From Nitrospira sp. (lineage in GTDB: Bacteria > Nitrospirota > Nitrospiria > Nitrospirales > Nitrospiraceae): a stretch of DNA of 6,695 bases. The stretch is from the NCBI GenBank assembly GCA_012032965.1, contig JAAUPT010000099.1, positions 1 through 6,695 on the forward strand. Direction: 5' to 3'. The notes below the pieces were generated by a model. It had not been told where the DNA came from. It did not search any database and was given only the letters and a program-made list of their open reading frames with translations. Position 1 is the stretch's first letter. Each line of letters starts with the position of its first letter. Below, piece after piece: positions 1 to 6,695 of this stretch. Made by a program: the position numbers and the translations under genes.

Positions 1-648
1 GTGATGGGCAGAAGTGTGAGTACTGGCGGGATCTGGCCCGCGGTTCGCGACGTGTATGCGGACATGTATCTCCTCGGGTGTCGCCTTCGCGTACTCCACG
101 ACGACATCGAAGTAGCGATTCTTTTCAAAGACGCCGGTATCGATCAGCTCATACTCCAATTCTGCACGTTGGCGGCGTCGATTCTCTTCAGTAAGTTTTG
201 CATAGGGAAACTCATTTTGCGGATACTTGTAAAGATACTTCATGTACGAATGGGTTGGGGTTGAGTCTATATAGAAATAATATTCCTTGGGATCTTCCCC
301 ATGGTTACCCTCGTTTCCCGTCAGCCCGAATGCCCGTTCTTTCAAAATGGGATCACGTCCGTTCCAGAGGGCAATGGCGAAACAAATATATTGATGTCGG
401 TCAGAGATGCCGGCTAGCCCATCTTCGTTCCAGCGGTAGGCGCGTGAGCGGGCATGATCATGGGGAAAAGATTCCCATGCAGTTCCGTGGGGACTGTAGT
501 CTTCACGTACCGTTCCCCAGGCACGCTCGCTCAAATATGGCCCCCACCGTTTCCAATGTTGTTTGCGGACGGCGTCCTCCTCGAGCCTCTGACGCTCAGC
601 TCCTTGAGCGGCGTTAGAATGAGCAGACGTCCGATCTGTTTTTCCCAC
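1..648 (-). CDS. GH63/MGH1-like glucosidase, N-terminal part (runs off left edge)
   Basis: The minus strand is open from a GTG at 648-646 to the window edge, giving 216 residues of a protein that in this family is usually about 880-900 long. The N-terminal block is characteristic of the large bacterial glucosidases related to mannosylglycerate hydrolase and GH63: [20 protein letters not shown] near residues 32-51, then [40 protein letters not shown], a [20 protein letters not shown] block and [18 protein letters not shown]. Family members hydrolyse glucosidic bonds in storage or compatible-solute sugars; the substrate here cannot be told. The catalytic (alpha/alpha)6 barrel acids lie beyond the left edge. 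No signal peptide is visible, so a cytoplasmic enzyme is inferred. An in-frame stop at 657-655 limits the start. GAGGT a few bases upstream of the GTG is a weak ribosome site. An ATG at 658-656 would join this frame if the five-A run (plus-strand T run 639-643) were one base shorter. Family identity is from memory but the match is extensive. Confidence 0.85.
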   Translation of the reverse strand, partial: MGKTDRTSAHSNAAQGAERQRLEEDAVRKQHWKRWGPYLSERAWGTVREDYSPHGTAWESFPHDHARSRAYRWNEDGLAGISDRHQYICFAIALWNGRDPILKERAFGLTGNEGNHGEDPKEYYFYIDSTPTHSYMKYLYKYPQNEFPYAKLTEENRRRQRAELEYELIDTGVFEKNRYFDVVVEYAKATPEEIHVRIHVANRGPDPASTHTSAHH

Positions 649-663
649 GCGACCTCATTCAGC

Positions 664-700
664 GGTGCCATGACGAGCCGACGTTGGCCACCATGGCACC
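664..700. repeat. Inverted repeat in the glucosidase 5' region
   Basis: GGTGCCAT at 664-671 and ATGGCACC at 693-700 are perfect 8-bp inverted arms separated by 21 bases. The element lies about 16-52 bases upstream of the proposed GTG start of the glucosidase. It could fold in the leader RNA or bind a dimeric regulator. An 8-bp repeat may also occur by chance, and no regulator gene is present nearby. The rest of the 649-911 gap holds no convincing gene, promoter or terminator. Confidence 0.35.
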
Positions 701-911
701 TGCTCCTGACGAGAATCAAGCCGAGCCTTAGTTGATAGAAGATCTCCTTCGCTCCTTCTTCGGTCTTTGAGGCGTTTGACTGAATCACACAGTACGAGGG
801 TGCTAGGGAAGAAGCCTTCGGCGTACACAATACGGTCTCAGCGAAGAGGAGCGGGAGACTCTAGATTTGAGTGAGGATTTCGGGAATAGGAGGGGTAGCC
901 AAATGAACCGT

Positions 912-1097
912 TCAACTCCAGACGACGCGTTCCTGATTTAAGAGGTAGTCGATCACTTCGATACTATTGCGCATTTGGATCTGTGCCTGCTCAGACATTG
1001 GCAATACTGCACCGACCAACTTGCCGGATTCCATGTCCATGAGCGAAGGAATTCCTTCACCCGACAGTTTCTCAAGATTGCTGCGGAAGCTAGCCAA
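912..1097 (-). CDS. Small unknown protein, 61 residues, TTG start
   Basis: I do not recognise this protein. The frame starts at a TTG (1097-1095) and stops with TGA at 914-912. The start is supported by a perfect AGGAGG six bases upstream (plus-strand CCTCCT 1104-1109), the best ribosome binding site in the window. The product has a polar N-terminus (ASFRSNLEKLSGEG), a central stretch with MDMESGKLVGAVLPMSEQAQ, and a probable amphipathic helix, IQMRNSIEVIDYLLNQERVV, at the C-terminus. It has one Trp near the end, no Cys, no signal peptide and no membrane span, so a small soluble cytoplasmic protein is inferred. It sits between the beta-helix gene (147 bases upstream) and the glucosidase (263 bases downstream), all on the minus strand, but the gaps argue against a tight operon. 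It could be a regulator or accessory protein; nothing in the sequence decides this. Confidence 0.65.
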   Translation of the reverse strand: MASFRSNLEKLSGEGIPSLMDMESGKLVGAVLPMSEQAQIQMRNSIEVIDYLLNQERVVWS

Positions 1098-1103
1098 GGG
1101 AGA

Positions 1104-1109
1104 CCTCCT
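1104..1109 (-). promoter_or_regulatory. Shine-Dalgarno AGGAGG for the 61-residue protein
   Basis: Plus-strand CCTCCT reads AGGAGG on the minus strand, six bases before the TTG codon at 1097-1095. The perfect match and good spacing decide this non-ATG start. Confidence 0.8.
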
Positions 1110-1216
1110 GGTTGAATCCTTCTCGGCACGCTTACGTCAATACTTTAGGGAAATGACTCAGAGGCCCATGCGCCACGGAGAAAGCATACCATACGCATTC
1201 TCCCCAGCATGAGAAC

Positions 1217-1244
1217 CATATATCTATTGGTTTTTATAAGTGAA
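1217..1244 (-). promoter_or_regulatory. Possible sigma-70 promoter for the 61-residue protein
   Basis: On the minus strand TTCACT (1244-1239) and TATATG (1222-1217) are separated by 16 bases in an AT-rich patch that begins right after the beta-helix stop codon. Each hexamer matches the consensus at four of six positions. The location would serve the downstream small gene with a leader of roughly 110-115 bases. This is pattern matching only. Confidence 0.25.
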
Positions 1245-2273
1245 TTAGCGTTTCAATACCGGCGGCAGTATGGGGGGGAGCGCTCCGAGGTAGCAAAACC
1301 CGCCGCGATCGACCAACGTCGTATCGGACTTTAAGCGGAAGTCATTGTGCTCTGCGTCGACAAAACGTGGATCGGCGGTAATGTCCGACTCGACCTTAAG
1401 CTCCGGGGCATGAAGATTGGGCGATCCGGCTCTCATGTAGTTGGCTTCACTATTGAATAATGCGTTATAGGAAGTTTTGGTCTGACTTGAGGAGGCGATC
1501 AGCAGGCCAACCTTGTTCAAACCAAAAATATTCCCCGACACCTCGTTGATGGAGAGGCCAAGGAAGGCTGCTCCTCCACCGTTTTTCACGAGAGTATTAT
1601 TGATCAGCACCGCCTTTGCCTGATCGCTCACCACGACCGCCTCGAAGAGACTTCTCGTGATGATGTTTCGTTCAAGCCGGACGGTAGACTTCCCACTCAC
1701 ATTCACACCATGATCGTTGTCGTGGATAACATTTCCGATCAGTATGGCTTGAGAATCAGCAAAGTGGACGCCGGTTGTCTCGCTTCCACCAATCATGCAG
1801 TCTTCGATTCGGACATCCTGCACCTGCTGGCCAAACACCATTCCCTTCACACGAAGCTGGCGGAGCGTGATGCGGTTTCCGTTGAAGATGCCGACAGCGT
1901 GCCCTCCATGTTCGTTGATGGTGAGCCCGCTGATCTCGATGTCCGTTGCCCCGTAGGGCCACTTCCCGACATGCAGTACACCGACCATCTCACCCTGCCC
2001 CTGTAAGGTAACTTTATCGACTCCGGCACCGACAATCTTGATCTTTTCCTTGCTATGGATGGTCAGGTCCTGCGCATAGGACCCAGCTGTGATTACGACA
2101 GTATCGCCTTTCCTAGCGCTATCGACAGCCTCTTGAATTGATGTGAAATCCCCCGAACCGTCTAGCGCGACGGTGATCGTCCGTGAGGCGAGTACAATGC
2201 TTTCGGTTCCGGCAATGCCTACCCCAGTCCCGGCGATCCAGAAGCCGATCACTGTAAGAAAAAATTTTCGCAT
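1245..2273 (-). CDS. Exported right-handed parallel beta-helix protein
   Basis: This is a complete 342-residue protein. Residues 1 to about 21-29 form a signal peptide: MRK, a hydrophobic stretch FFLTVIGFWIAGTGVGIAG, and candidate cleavage sites after A21 or A29 (VLA-S). Export to the periplasm or cell surface is inferred. The mature start resembles the pectin-lyase-like fold entry: TITVALDGSGDFTSIQEAVD (33-51), then KGDTVVITAGSY. From about residue 70 to 270 there are regular short coils with beta-helix character, such as IEISGLTI, ITLRQLRV, VRIEDCMI, AILIGNVIHDNDHGVNVSG, VRLERNIITRS, AVLINNTLVKNGG and VSGNIFGLNKVGLLI. The tail has ITADPRFVDAEHNDFRLKSD, a common closing motif of NosD/PbH1-type proteins. 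No catalytic set of pectate lyase or pectin esterase is evident, so activity is unassigned; polysaccharide binding or cleavage is only one possibility. Start ATG 2273-2271 lacks a clear Shine-Dalgarno. The gene is divergent from coaE. Confidence 0.85.
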   Translation of the reverse strand: MRKFFLTVIGFWIAGTGVGIAGTESIVLASRTITVALDGSGDFTSIQEAVDSARKGDTVVITAGSYAQDLTIHSKEKIKIVGAGVDKVTLQGQGEMVGVLHVGKWPYGATDIEISGLTINEHGGHAVGIFNGNRITLRQLRVKGMVFGQQVQDVRIEDCMIGGSETTGVHFADSQAILIGNVIHDNDHGVNVSGKSTVRLERNIITRSLFEAVVVSDQAKAVLINNTLVKNGGGAAFLGLSINEVSGNIFGLNKVGLLIASSSQTKTSYNALFNSEANYMRAGSPNLHAPELKVESDITADPRFVDAEHNDFRLKSDTTLVDRGGFCYLGALPPILPPVLKR

Positions 2274-2282
2274 GCGGAAGGT

Positions 2283-2310
2283 CTTACAAGCTTGAAACTG
2301 AGGATGTCAA
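2283..2310 (-). promoter_or_regulatory. Putative sigma-70 promoter of the beta-helix gene
   Basis: On the minus strand a perfect TTGACA (2310-2305) is followed after 16 bases by TGTAAG (2288-2283), four of six to TATAAT. Initiation about seven bases downstream would fall near 2276, only about three bases before the ATG at 2273. With no Shine-Dalgarno visible, this suggests a leaderless or nearly leaderless transcript, if the promoter is real. Confidence 0.4.
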
Positions 2311-2354
2311 TCGCGGTTTCTTAGCGGATATGCCACGTGATAAGCTCCGCCGTA

Positions 2355-2944
2355 ATGATTCTAATTGGACTCACCGGAGGTGTAGCCACTGGGAAAAGCA
2401 CCGTGGCGAAGATGTTCGAGCGGTGTGGTGCCATTATCATCGACGCTGATAAACTAGCTCGCGAGGTCGTTCAGCCTGGCAAGCCGGCCTGGCGCGATAT
2501 TGTAAGACGATTTGGAACCTCTGTCCTTAATGGAGACAAGACGATCAACCGGCAAACCCTCGGTCAGATTGTCTTTCAGAATCGGACGAAACTTCGCCAG
2601 CTTGAACGAATTATCCATCCTCGTGTGGCTCGAGAGCAGGCTCGACTGACGAGACAGGCCGCACGCAATGATCCTCACTCAGTCGTGATCTATGACGTAC
2701 CACTCCTCTTCGAAGCCGGCATCGACAAACGTGTGGATAAGACTGTCGTCGTGACTGCTGATCTTAAGACCCAGATCGCACGGCTCAAAAACGCAATGGA
2801 CTCACGCGAGCAGAAGCACTCCGGCGCATCCGTAACCAGATGCCGCTCTCACTGAAACGGCATCGTGCGGATTACGTCCTTGACGGCAGGAAGCAGCCTC
2901 GAAGACTTGCCAGTGATGTGAACCACTTGTTCAAGTATCTCTAG
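2355..2944 (+). CDS. coaE: Dephospho-CoA kinase, frame broken by one missing base
   Basis: CoaE phosphorylates the 3'-hydroxyl of dephospho-CoA with ATP, the last step of coenzyme A synthesis, in the cytoplasm. The first 146 residues show the P-loop GGVATGKS (8-15), the DAD motif (30-32), IIHPR (86-90) and VIYDVPLLFEAGIDKRVDKT (111-130). The frame then derails at about 2787-2793 and meets a stop at 2853-2855. The -1 frame continues exactly as expected: RNGLTRAEALRRIRNQMPLS, then LKRHRADYVLDG, to a TAG at 2942-2944. The joined product is 196 residues, normal for the family. The break lies at a five-A run, so one lost A (AAA AAA CGC) or lost C would explain it. A slip at C AAA AAC is a less likely alternative. 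ATG 2355 is chosen because the P-loop begins immediately after it; a GTG at 2337 is in frame. No strong ribosome site is seen. CoaE is normally essential, so a true null is unlikely. Confidence 0.9.
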
Positions 2945-3123
2945 TCCCTATTGGTATGCTGGTATGGTTATAGCTCATGCGCTTCGTATAGGTGCATTTC
3001 TGGGGTTAGGGTCGCAGCTAGAATGCTTCTACGTGGCTTTGCTGGCATGTGGAACGCTCGTTGTACGAAGCCTAGATTATCCTCCTACCCTCTGCTTCCC
3101 AGCCTGTGATAGAGTCAGGCATT

Positions 3124-4047
3124 ATGCCAAACGTTGTCATTATTGGCTCCGGTCCAGCTGGATTGACTGCCGCTATCTATGCGGCGCGAGCCAACCTGTC
3201 GCCGCTTTTGGTTGAAGGGTGGCAGTCCGGTGGACAACTCACGACCACCACGGAAGTTGAGAACTACCCGGGCTTTGCCAAAGGCATCATGGGTCCGGAG
3301 TTGATGAAGGAGATGCGATCTCAAGCGGAACGGTTCGGGACTGAGTTTCTCACAGGCGATGTCTCATCTGTCAATTTCAGATACCAGCCGTTCTCGCTGA
3401 CCATTGACGAGGAAAGAACCGTCGAGGCTAAGACCATCATCATCGCCACCGGTGCTTCGGCGATTCAAATTGGATTACCCAATGAGAAGCGGCTGACCGG
3501 CCATGGTGTCTCCACATGTGCCACCTGCGACGGATTTTTCTTCAGAGGGAAAGAATTAGTTGTAGTCGGTGGTGGCGATAGTGCCATGGAGGAAGCCACG
3601 TTTCTCACAAAATTTGCCACGAAGGTGTCGATCGTCCACCGGCGCGACAAACTTCGCGCGTCGAAGATCATGCAAGAGCGTGCCATGAAAAATGAAAAGA
3701 TCTCATTCCTCTGGAACTCGGTCGTAGACGATATCCTCGGGACCGACGTGGTGACTGGCGTTCGACTTAAGAATACGGCGACCGGCAAAGTGTCCGAAGT
3801 AGGGTGTGCCGGCGTCTTTGTGGCCATCGGGCATAGACCTAATACCGCGTTGTTTCACGGCCACGTTGATATGGATGAGAAAGGGTACATCCGCACTCAC
3901 GCCGGAACGGCCACGAGTGTCTCCGGCGTCTTTGCCGCTGGGGACGTCCATGATTCGACGTACCGACAAGCCGTCACCGCAGCCGGTACCGGGTGCATGG
4001 CTGCCATCGACGCCGAACGATTTCTAGAGGCAATGGGCCAGCACTAA
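3124..4047 (+). CDS. trxB: Thioredoxin reductase (NADPH)
   Basis: This is a complete 307-residue, low-molecular-weight thioredoxin reductase, a cytoplasmic FAD enzyme that passes electrons from NADPH to oxidised thioredoxin. Visible signatures are the FAD-binding GSGPAGLTAAIYAARA (8-23), GGQLTTTTEVENYPGF (36-51), ATGA (108-111), the redox-active CATC pair (C132 and C135) followed by DG, the NADPH-binding GGGDSAMEEA (149-158) and HRRDKLRA (172-179), whose arginines normally contact the NADP 2'-phosphate. GVFAAGDVHDSTYRQAVTAAG near the C-terminus closes the FAD site. Length and motif order are standard. The ATG at 3124 puts the FAD motif at the usual distance from the start; GTG 3106 is in frame but less typical. 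Only a weak AGG precedes the ATG. It lies 179 bases after coaE and 38 bases before thiI, so co-transcription with thiI is plausible. Thioredoxin may also reduce ThiI cysteines. Confidence 0.97.
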   Translation: MPNVVIIGSGPAGLTAAIYAARANLSPLLVEGWQSGGQLTTTTEVENYPGFAKGIMGPELMKEMRSQAERFGTEFLTGDVSSVNFRYQPFSLTIDEERTVEAKTIIIATGASAIQIGLPNEKRLTGHGVSTCATCDGFFFRGKELVVVGGGDSAMEEATFLTKFATKVSIVHRRDKLRASKIMQERAMKNEKISFLWNSVVDDILGTDVVTGVRLKNTATGKVSEVGCAGVFVAIGHRPNTALFHGHVDMDEKGYIRTHAGTATSVSGVFAAGDVHDSTYRQAVTAAGTGCMAAIDAERFLEAMGQH

Positions 4048-4085
4048 GCCCCATCTTGCCAAAAACTCTTATCCGACACCAGCAC

Positions 4086-5272
4086 ATGCGTTGCGCCATC
4101 GTTCACTATCATGAGCTTGCTTTGAAGGGCCGCAATCGCGAATACTTCGAGCACTGCCTCATCCGAAACATTCGAACCGCCCTTAAGGATGTAGCAGTCC
4201 GACAGGTCGAGAACCTCCACAGTCGCATCCGCATTCGACTCCCGCTGGGGCTACCCCCTGAAGTCGTACGAGACCGATTGAAGCGTGTCTGCGGTATCGC
4301 GAACTTTTCACTAGGCCGAGTGATCCCGCTCCAACTTTCTGATCCCAATCTGGATAGTCTCACAGCCGCTGTCATCGAGGAGATCGCGCCACATTCATTT
4401 TCTACTTTCAGAGTGACAGCGAGACGAGCCGACAAGCGTTTGACTTTGACTTCAATGGATATTGAAAGAACGCTTGGTGCCGCAGTCTGTAACAGAACCG
4501 GAAAGGAAGTCAGTTTAAAGAACCCTGATGTCACGATTTACGTCGAACTTCTGTCGAAGGAGGCGTTTTGCTCCGTAGAGAAAATCGAGGGGCCTGGCGG
4601 CATGCCGGTCGGCGTCAGCGGTAAGGTTGCCTGTCTGACCTCAGGTGGAATCGACTCTCCGGTCGCCGCCTATCGCATGGTCAAGCGCGGGTGTGTTGCG
4701 AGCTTCATACACTTTTCAGGTCGCCCTTTGGTCAGCCGAGCCTCCGAAGAAAAAGTCCGCGACCTTGTCCAACTCTGACTGCCTATCAATACGATTCTCG
4801 TCTCTATGTCATTCCGTTTGGGGAAATCCAACGAGAGATTGTTTTGACCGCACCGGCTCCATTCCGAGTCGTGCTGTATCGGCGGATCATGGTGCGAATT
4901 GCTGAGGAATTGGCTAGAAAGGAGCACTGCTGGGCACTCGTGACCGGCGATAGTCTCGGTCAGGTTGCCTCACAGACTCCTCACAATTTGTGCGCGATTG
5001 AAGATGCAGCAGAATTTCCGATTCTCCGACCTCTGATTGGAATGGATAAACGGGAGATCATCGATGAGGCGAAACGCATCGGCACCTACGACATTTCCAT
5101 CGAACCGGACCAAGACTGCTGCAAACTCTTTGTCCCTCCCCATCCAAGTACTAAAACTCGCATAGAGGATGTAAAGAAGATTGAACACATGCTGGATATC
5201 CCCGCTCTGGTGAAGCGAGGGCTGGAGAATGTTGAGTTGATCGAGTTGTCGTTCCCTCCAGTGACTGAGTAA
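4086..5272 (+). CDS. thiI: tRNA 4-thiouridine synthase ThiI without rhodanese domain, frame broken by one missing base
   Basis: ThiI adenylates U8 of tRNA and inserts sulfur to make 4-thiouridine; in some bacteria it also thiolates ThiS for thiazole synthesis. The N-terminal ferredoxin-like and THUMP region covers about 1-165 (HYHELALKGRNREYFEHCL at 8-26, FRVTARRADKRL at 108-119). The PP-loop motif SGGIDS is at 186-191. The first frame ends after VRDLVQL at a TGA (4776-4778). The -1 frame resumes at once with TAYQYDSRLYVIPFGEIQRE, then VTGDSLGQVASQT, RPLIGMDKREI and DQDCCKLFVPPHP, and stops at 5270-5272. One missing base at 4775/4776 (CTC-CTG read as CTCTG) explains it, giving about 395 residues. 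That matches the short form lacking the C-terminal rhodanese domain of the E. coli enzyme. ATG 4086 is the family start; an upstream ATG at 3993 would overlap trxB out of frame. No strong ribosome site is seen. It lies 38 bases after trxB. Confidence 0.92.
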
Positions 5273-5419
5273 TTCGTGCTCCTTTTACATGGTTTCTGAG
5301 GATCAGGAGAGGTGTGTGAAGCCATTGCAAAACGTCCCTGGCCAAGGTAAGCTCGGCACGCTCCTTGACCCCACTGGCTTCACTCCGGCGATAGGCCAAC
5401 CAGCGAGCATCGACAAGAC

Positions 5420-5509
<90 letters not shown>

Positions 5510-5579
5510 TACAGAGCTTGCTCGACCCGGAGCTCCTACGATTGCTCTTGGCGACGGGATAATACACATCAAGTGTTAC

Positions 5580-5597
5580 GAGGGGGCTGGCTCCCTC
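5580..5597 (-). terminator. GC-rich hairpin after the DUF2779 stop
   Basis: GAGGGGGC (5580-5587) can pair with GCTCCCTC (5590-5597), giving about seven stable pairs including one G-T wobble and a small loop. It lies about 10 bases past the stop codon of the minus-strand DUF2779 gene and 70 bases past the tRNA. No T run follows on either strand, so factor-independent termination is uncertain. Confidence 0.3.
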
Positions 5598-5605
5598 TGA
5601 AGGCT

Positions 5606-5624
5606 GATCACGGCTTATGTGATC
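5606..5624. repeat. Short inverted repeat overlapping the DUF2779 stop codon
   Basis: GATCAC (5606-5611) and GTGATC (5619-5624) are perfect 6-bp arms around a seven-base loop. On the plus strand the stem is followed by a pyrimidine-rich stretch, TCTTCTTCTCC, which might help end tRNA transcription. The arms overlap the stop codon and last codons of the convergent minus-strand gene. This could be chance. Confidence 0.25.
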
Positions 5625-6695
5625 GCGTCTTCTTCTCCAACGCCCTCCGCAATTCCACCATTGCCAGCGTATCTCTCGCACAATAGCGCAACAGCGAATC
5701 CCGTAGCACAGCCTGTTCCACCCAGTCAGTTTCGACGAAGACCATGCGGTAGTATTCAGCAGCGGCTTGCCCTCCTGCCTGAATTGCAAGATCATCGTAC
5801 CCAAGCGATGGCACAACAGCCGGCAGGACGGATTTAATCGAGTAGGACCCATTGAAATCGGGATGGTAATAGTGCCCACGAATAACCGGGAGGAGATCCC
5901 ACAACCGTTTCAAAATCGATTTGAATGCCGATTTGAACTCAGGAAAGGTGTCCGCAAGTTGCCGGATGATCGCTTCTTCGTATGCGGAATAGACCACGAT
6001 GCTGCCTTTTTCCCCAAGTGATTCGATCAATGCCTGGGCCCACTGTCTACGAGGCTCCGATGCCTGGCTGTGGAGAAATTCCTGGTGGGATAGTTCGCCG
6101 GGTTCCAGTTCAATGTGATTGGACCATTGAACAGGAATGGGTTGGTAGGGCCTGGTCAAGGGAAACCGCGGCAACGCCAACATGACGGTTTCGATGTCCA
6201 GGTGGTGCACGGGATAAGTCACGGAGCGGAGAATGTGCCCCAGTTCAGGGGACACCCACTCGGTATTGTCTTTGACCCTTCGCTGCGCATCCGATAGTCG
6301 TGTGCCATCAGGAATGTCGTCGATCGTTGTGATGCCCTGTTGGACAAGTTGGTTCACAATCTCCTTTTTCCCCGGCAGATGATAGATCCAGCGCAGCGGT
6401 TTCTCTTTTGTGCAATGAGACCAAAAGGGGCATTCATACGGAGTGTGACAATGTTGATCGGGCTCGATCGTAGGTGGCTCCGATTTCAGCAAGACGGTTT
6501 TCATTGCAGCCAACCGCTCCAGCATCTGGCCTTGACGATCTGTCACGGCTTCCGACACGTTTTCAATTGAGAAGAGCGCGTGCAGATGAACCTCCCCACC
6601 TTGATAGAGATACCCCCGTATCGATGTGCATCAGACAGGTCGCATCAAGCCTCAACCCGGAACCTTGTACAACGTGGCTTTGTATGGATAGGTCA
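5608..6695 (-). CDS. DUF2779 nuclease-like protein, C-terminal part, frame broken by one extra base (runs off right edge)
   Basis: The longest clean frame begins at a GTG (6558-6556) and gives 316 residues, but homology-like sequence continues upstream in frame to about 6612 (YLYQGGEVHLHALFSIEN) and then, after a one-base shift at a five-C run (6613-6617), to the edge (DLSIQSHVVQGSGLRLDA then TCLMHIDTG). The real start is outside the window. DUF2779 proteins combine an N-terminal PD-(D/E)XK-like nuclease with a C-terminal RNase H-like exonuclease region. Here the IQSHVV segment resembles the nuclease QxxxY motif. Counting from 6558, a C-x5-C-x5-C cluster (C37, C43, C49) recalls the iron-sulfur cysteines of AddB/Cas4-type nucleases. 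HLDIET (D121, E123) and YCARDT (D296) look like DEDD exonuclease acids, and LLPVIRGHYYHPDFNGSYSI is a typical DUF2779 block. A role in DNA processing is inferred; substrate and partners are unknown. No CRISPR or other defence gene is adjacent in the window. Confidence 0.8.

Noticed and set aside
1..735. Plus-strand frames opposite the glucosidase
   Set aside because: They are shadows of the minus-strand coding sequence, which has clear family motifs throughout.
776..806. Plus-strand TTGACT followed by TGCTAG as a promoter
   Set aside because: Spacing is 19 bases, the -10 is poor and no plus-strand gene follows.
531..830. 99-residue minus-strand frame
   Set aside because: Its 3' half overlaps the strongly family-like glucosidase N-terminus in a different frame; the remainder resembles nothing.
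1710..2035. Frames on both strands within the beta-helix gene
   Set aside because: Shadows of the beta-helix coding frame, which is continuous with a signal peptide and repeats.
2964..3215. 83-residue plus-strand frame between coaE and trxB
   Set aside because: Its last 92 bases lie inside trxB in another frame, it has no ribosome site, and the composition is not protein-like. The gap 2945-3123 shows no convincing gene.
5365..5394. TTGACC as a possible -35 of a tRNA promoter
   Set aside because: No acceptable -10 follows at 16-18 bases (the best, GATAGG, is at 19 and matches three of six), so no promoter is called.

Overview
The window carries ordinary bacterial chromosomal genes. Moderate-to-high GC content, Gram-negative-style housekeeping genes and the look of the CoaE, TrxB and ThiI proteins would fit a Nitrospirota-like bacterium (Nitrospira or a relative). 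That placement comes from memory of family members, not from a search, and is tentative.

Layout. The left third (1-2273) is read on the minus strand. It holds the N-terminal quarter of a GH63/MGH1-like glucosidase running off the left edge, a 61-residue unknown protein with a TTG start and a perfect Shine-Dalgarno, and an exported right-handed beta-helix protein. A short divergent region (2274-2354) separates these from a plus-strand run: coaE (dephospho-CoA kinase), trxB (thioredoxin reductase), thiI (4-thiouridine synthase / thiazole sulfur carrier protein) and a complete tRNA-Ser(CGA) with encoded CCA. At the right end a minus-strand gene for a DUF2779 nuclease-like protein points back toward the tRNA and runs off the right edge.

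The genes are mostly independent housekeeping functions. CoaE makes coenzyme A. TrxB supplies reducing power to thioredoxin. ThiI transfers sulfur to tRNA and possibly to ThiS, and its chemistry leaves oxidised cysteines that thioredoxin could reduce, so the trxB-thiI adjacency makes biochemical sense.

The most notable signal is that three conserved genes (coaE, thiI and the DUF2779 gene) each carry a single-base reading-frame break, and correcting one base restores a normal family sequence. Two of the breaks lie at five-base homopolymers. Three independent lesions in 6.7 kb, one of them in an essential gene, point to indel errors in the underlying sequence rather than to gene decay. I found no mobile element, CRISPR array or undescribed multi-gene system. 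The least explained items are the 61-residue protein and the DUF2779 protein.
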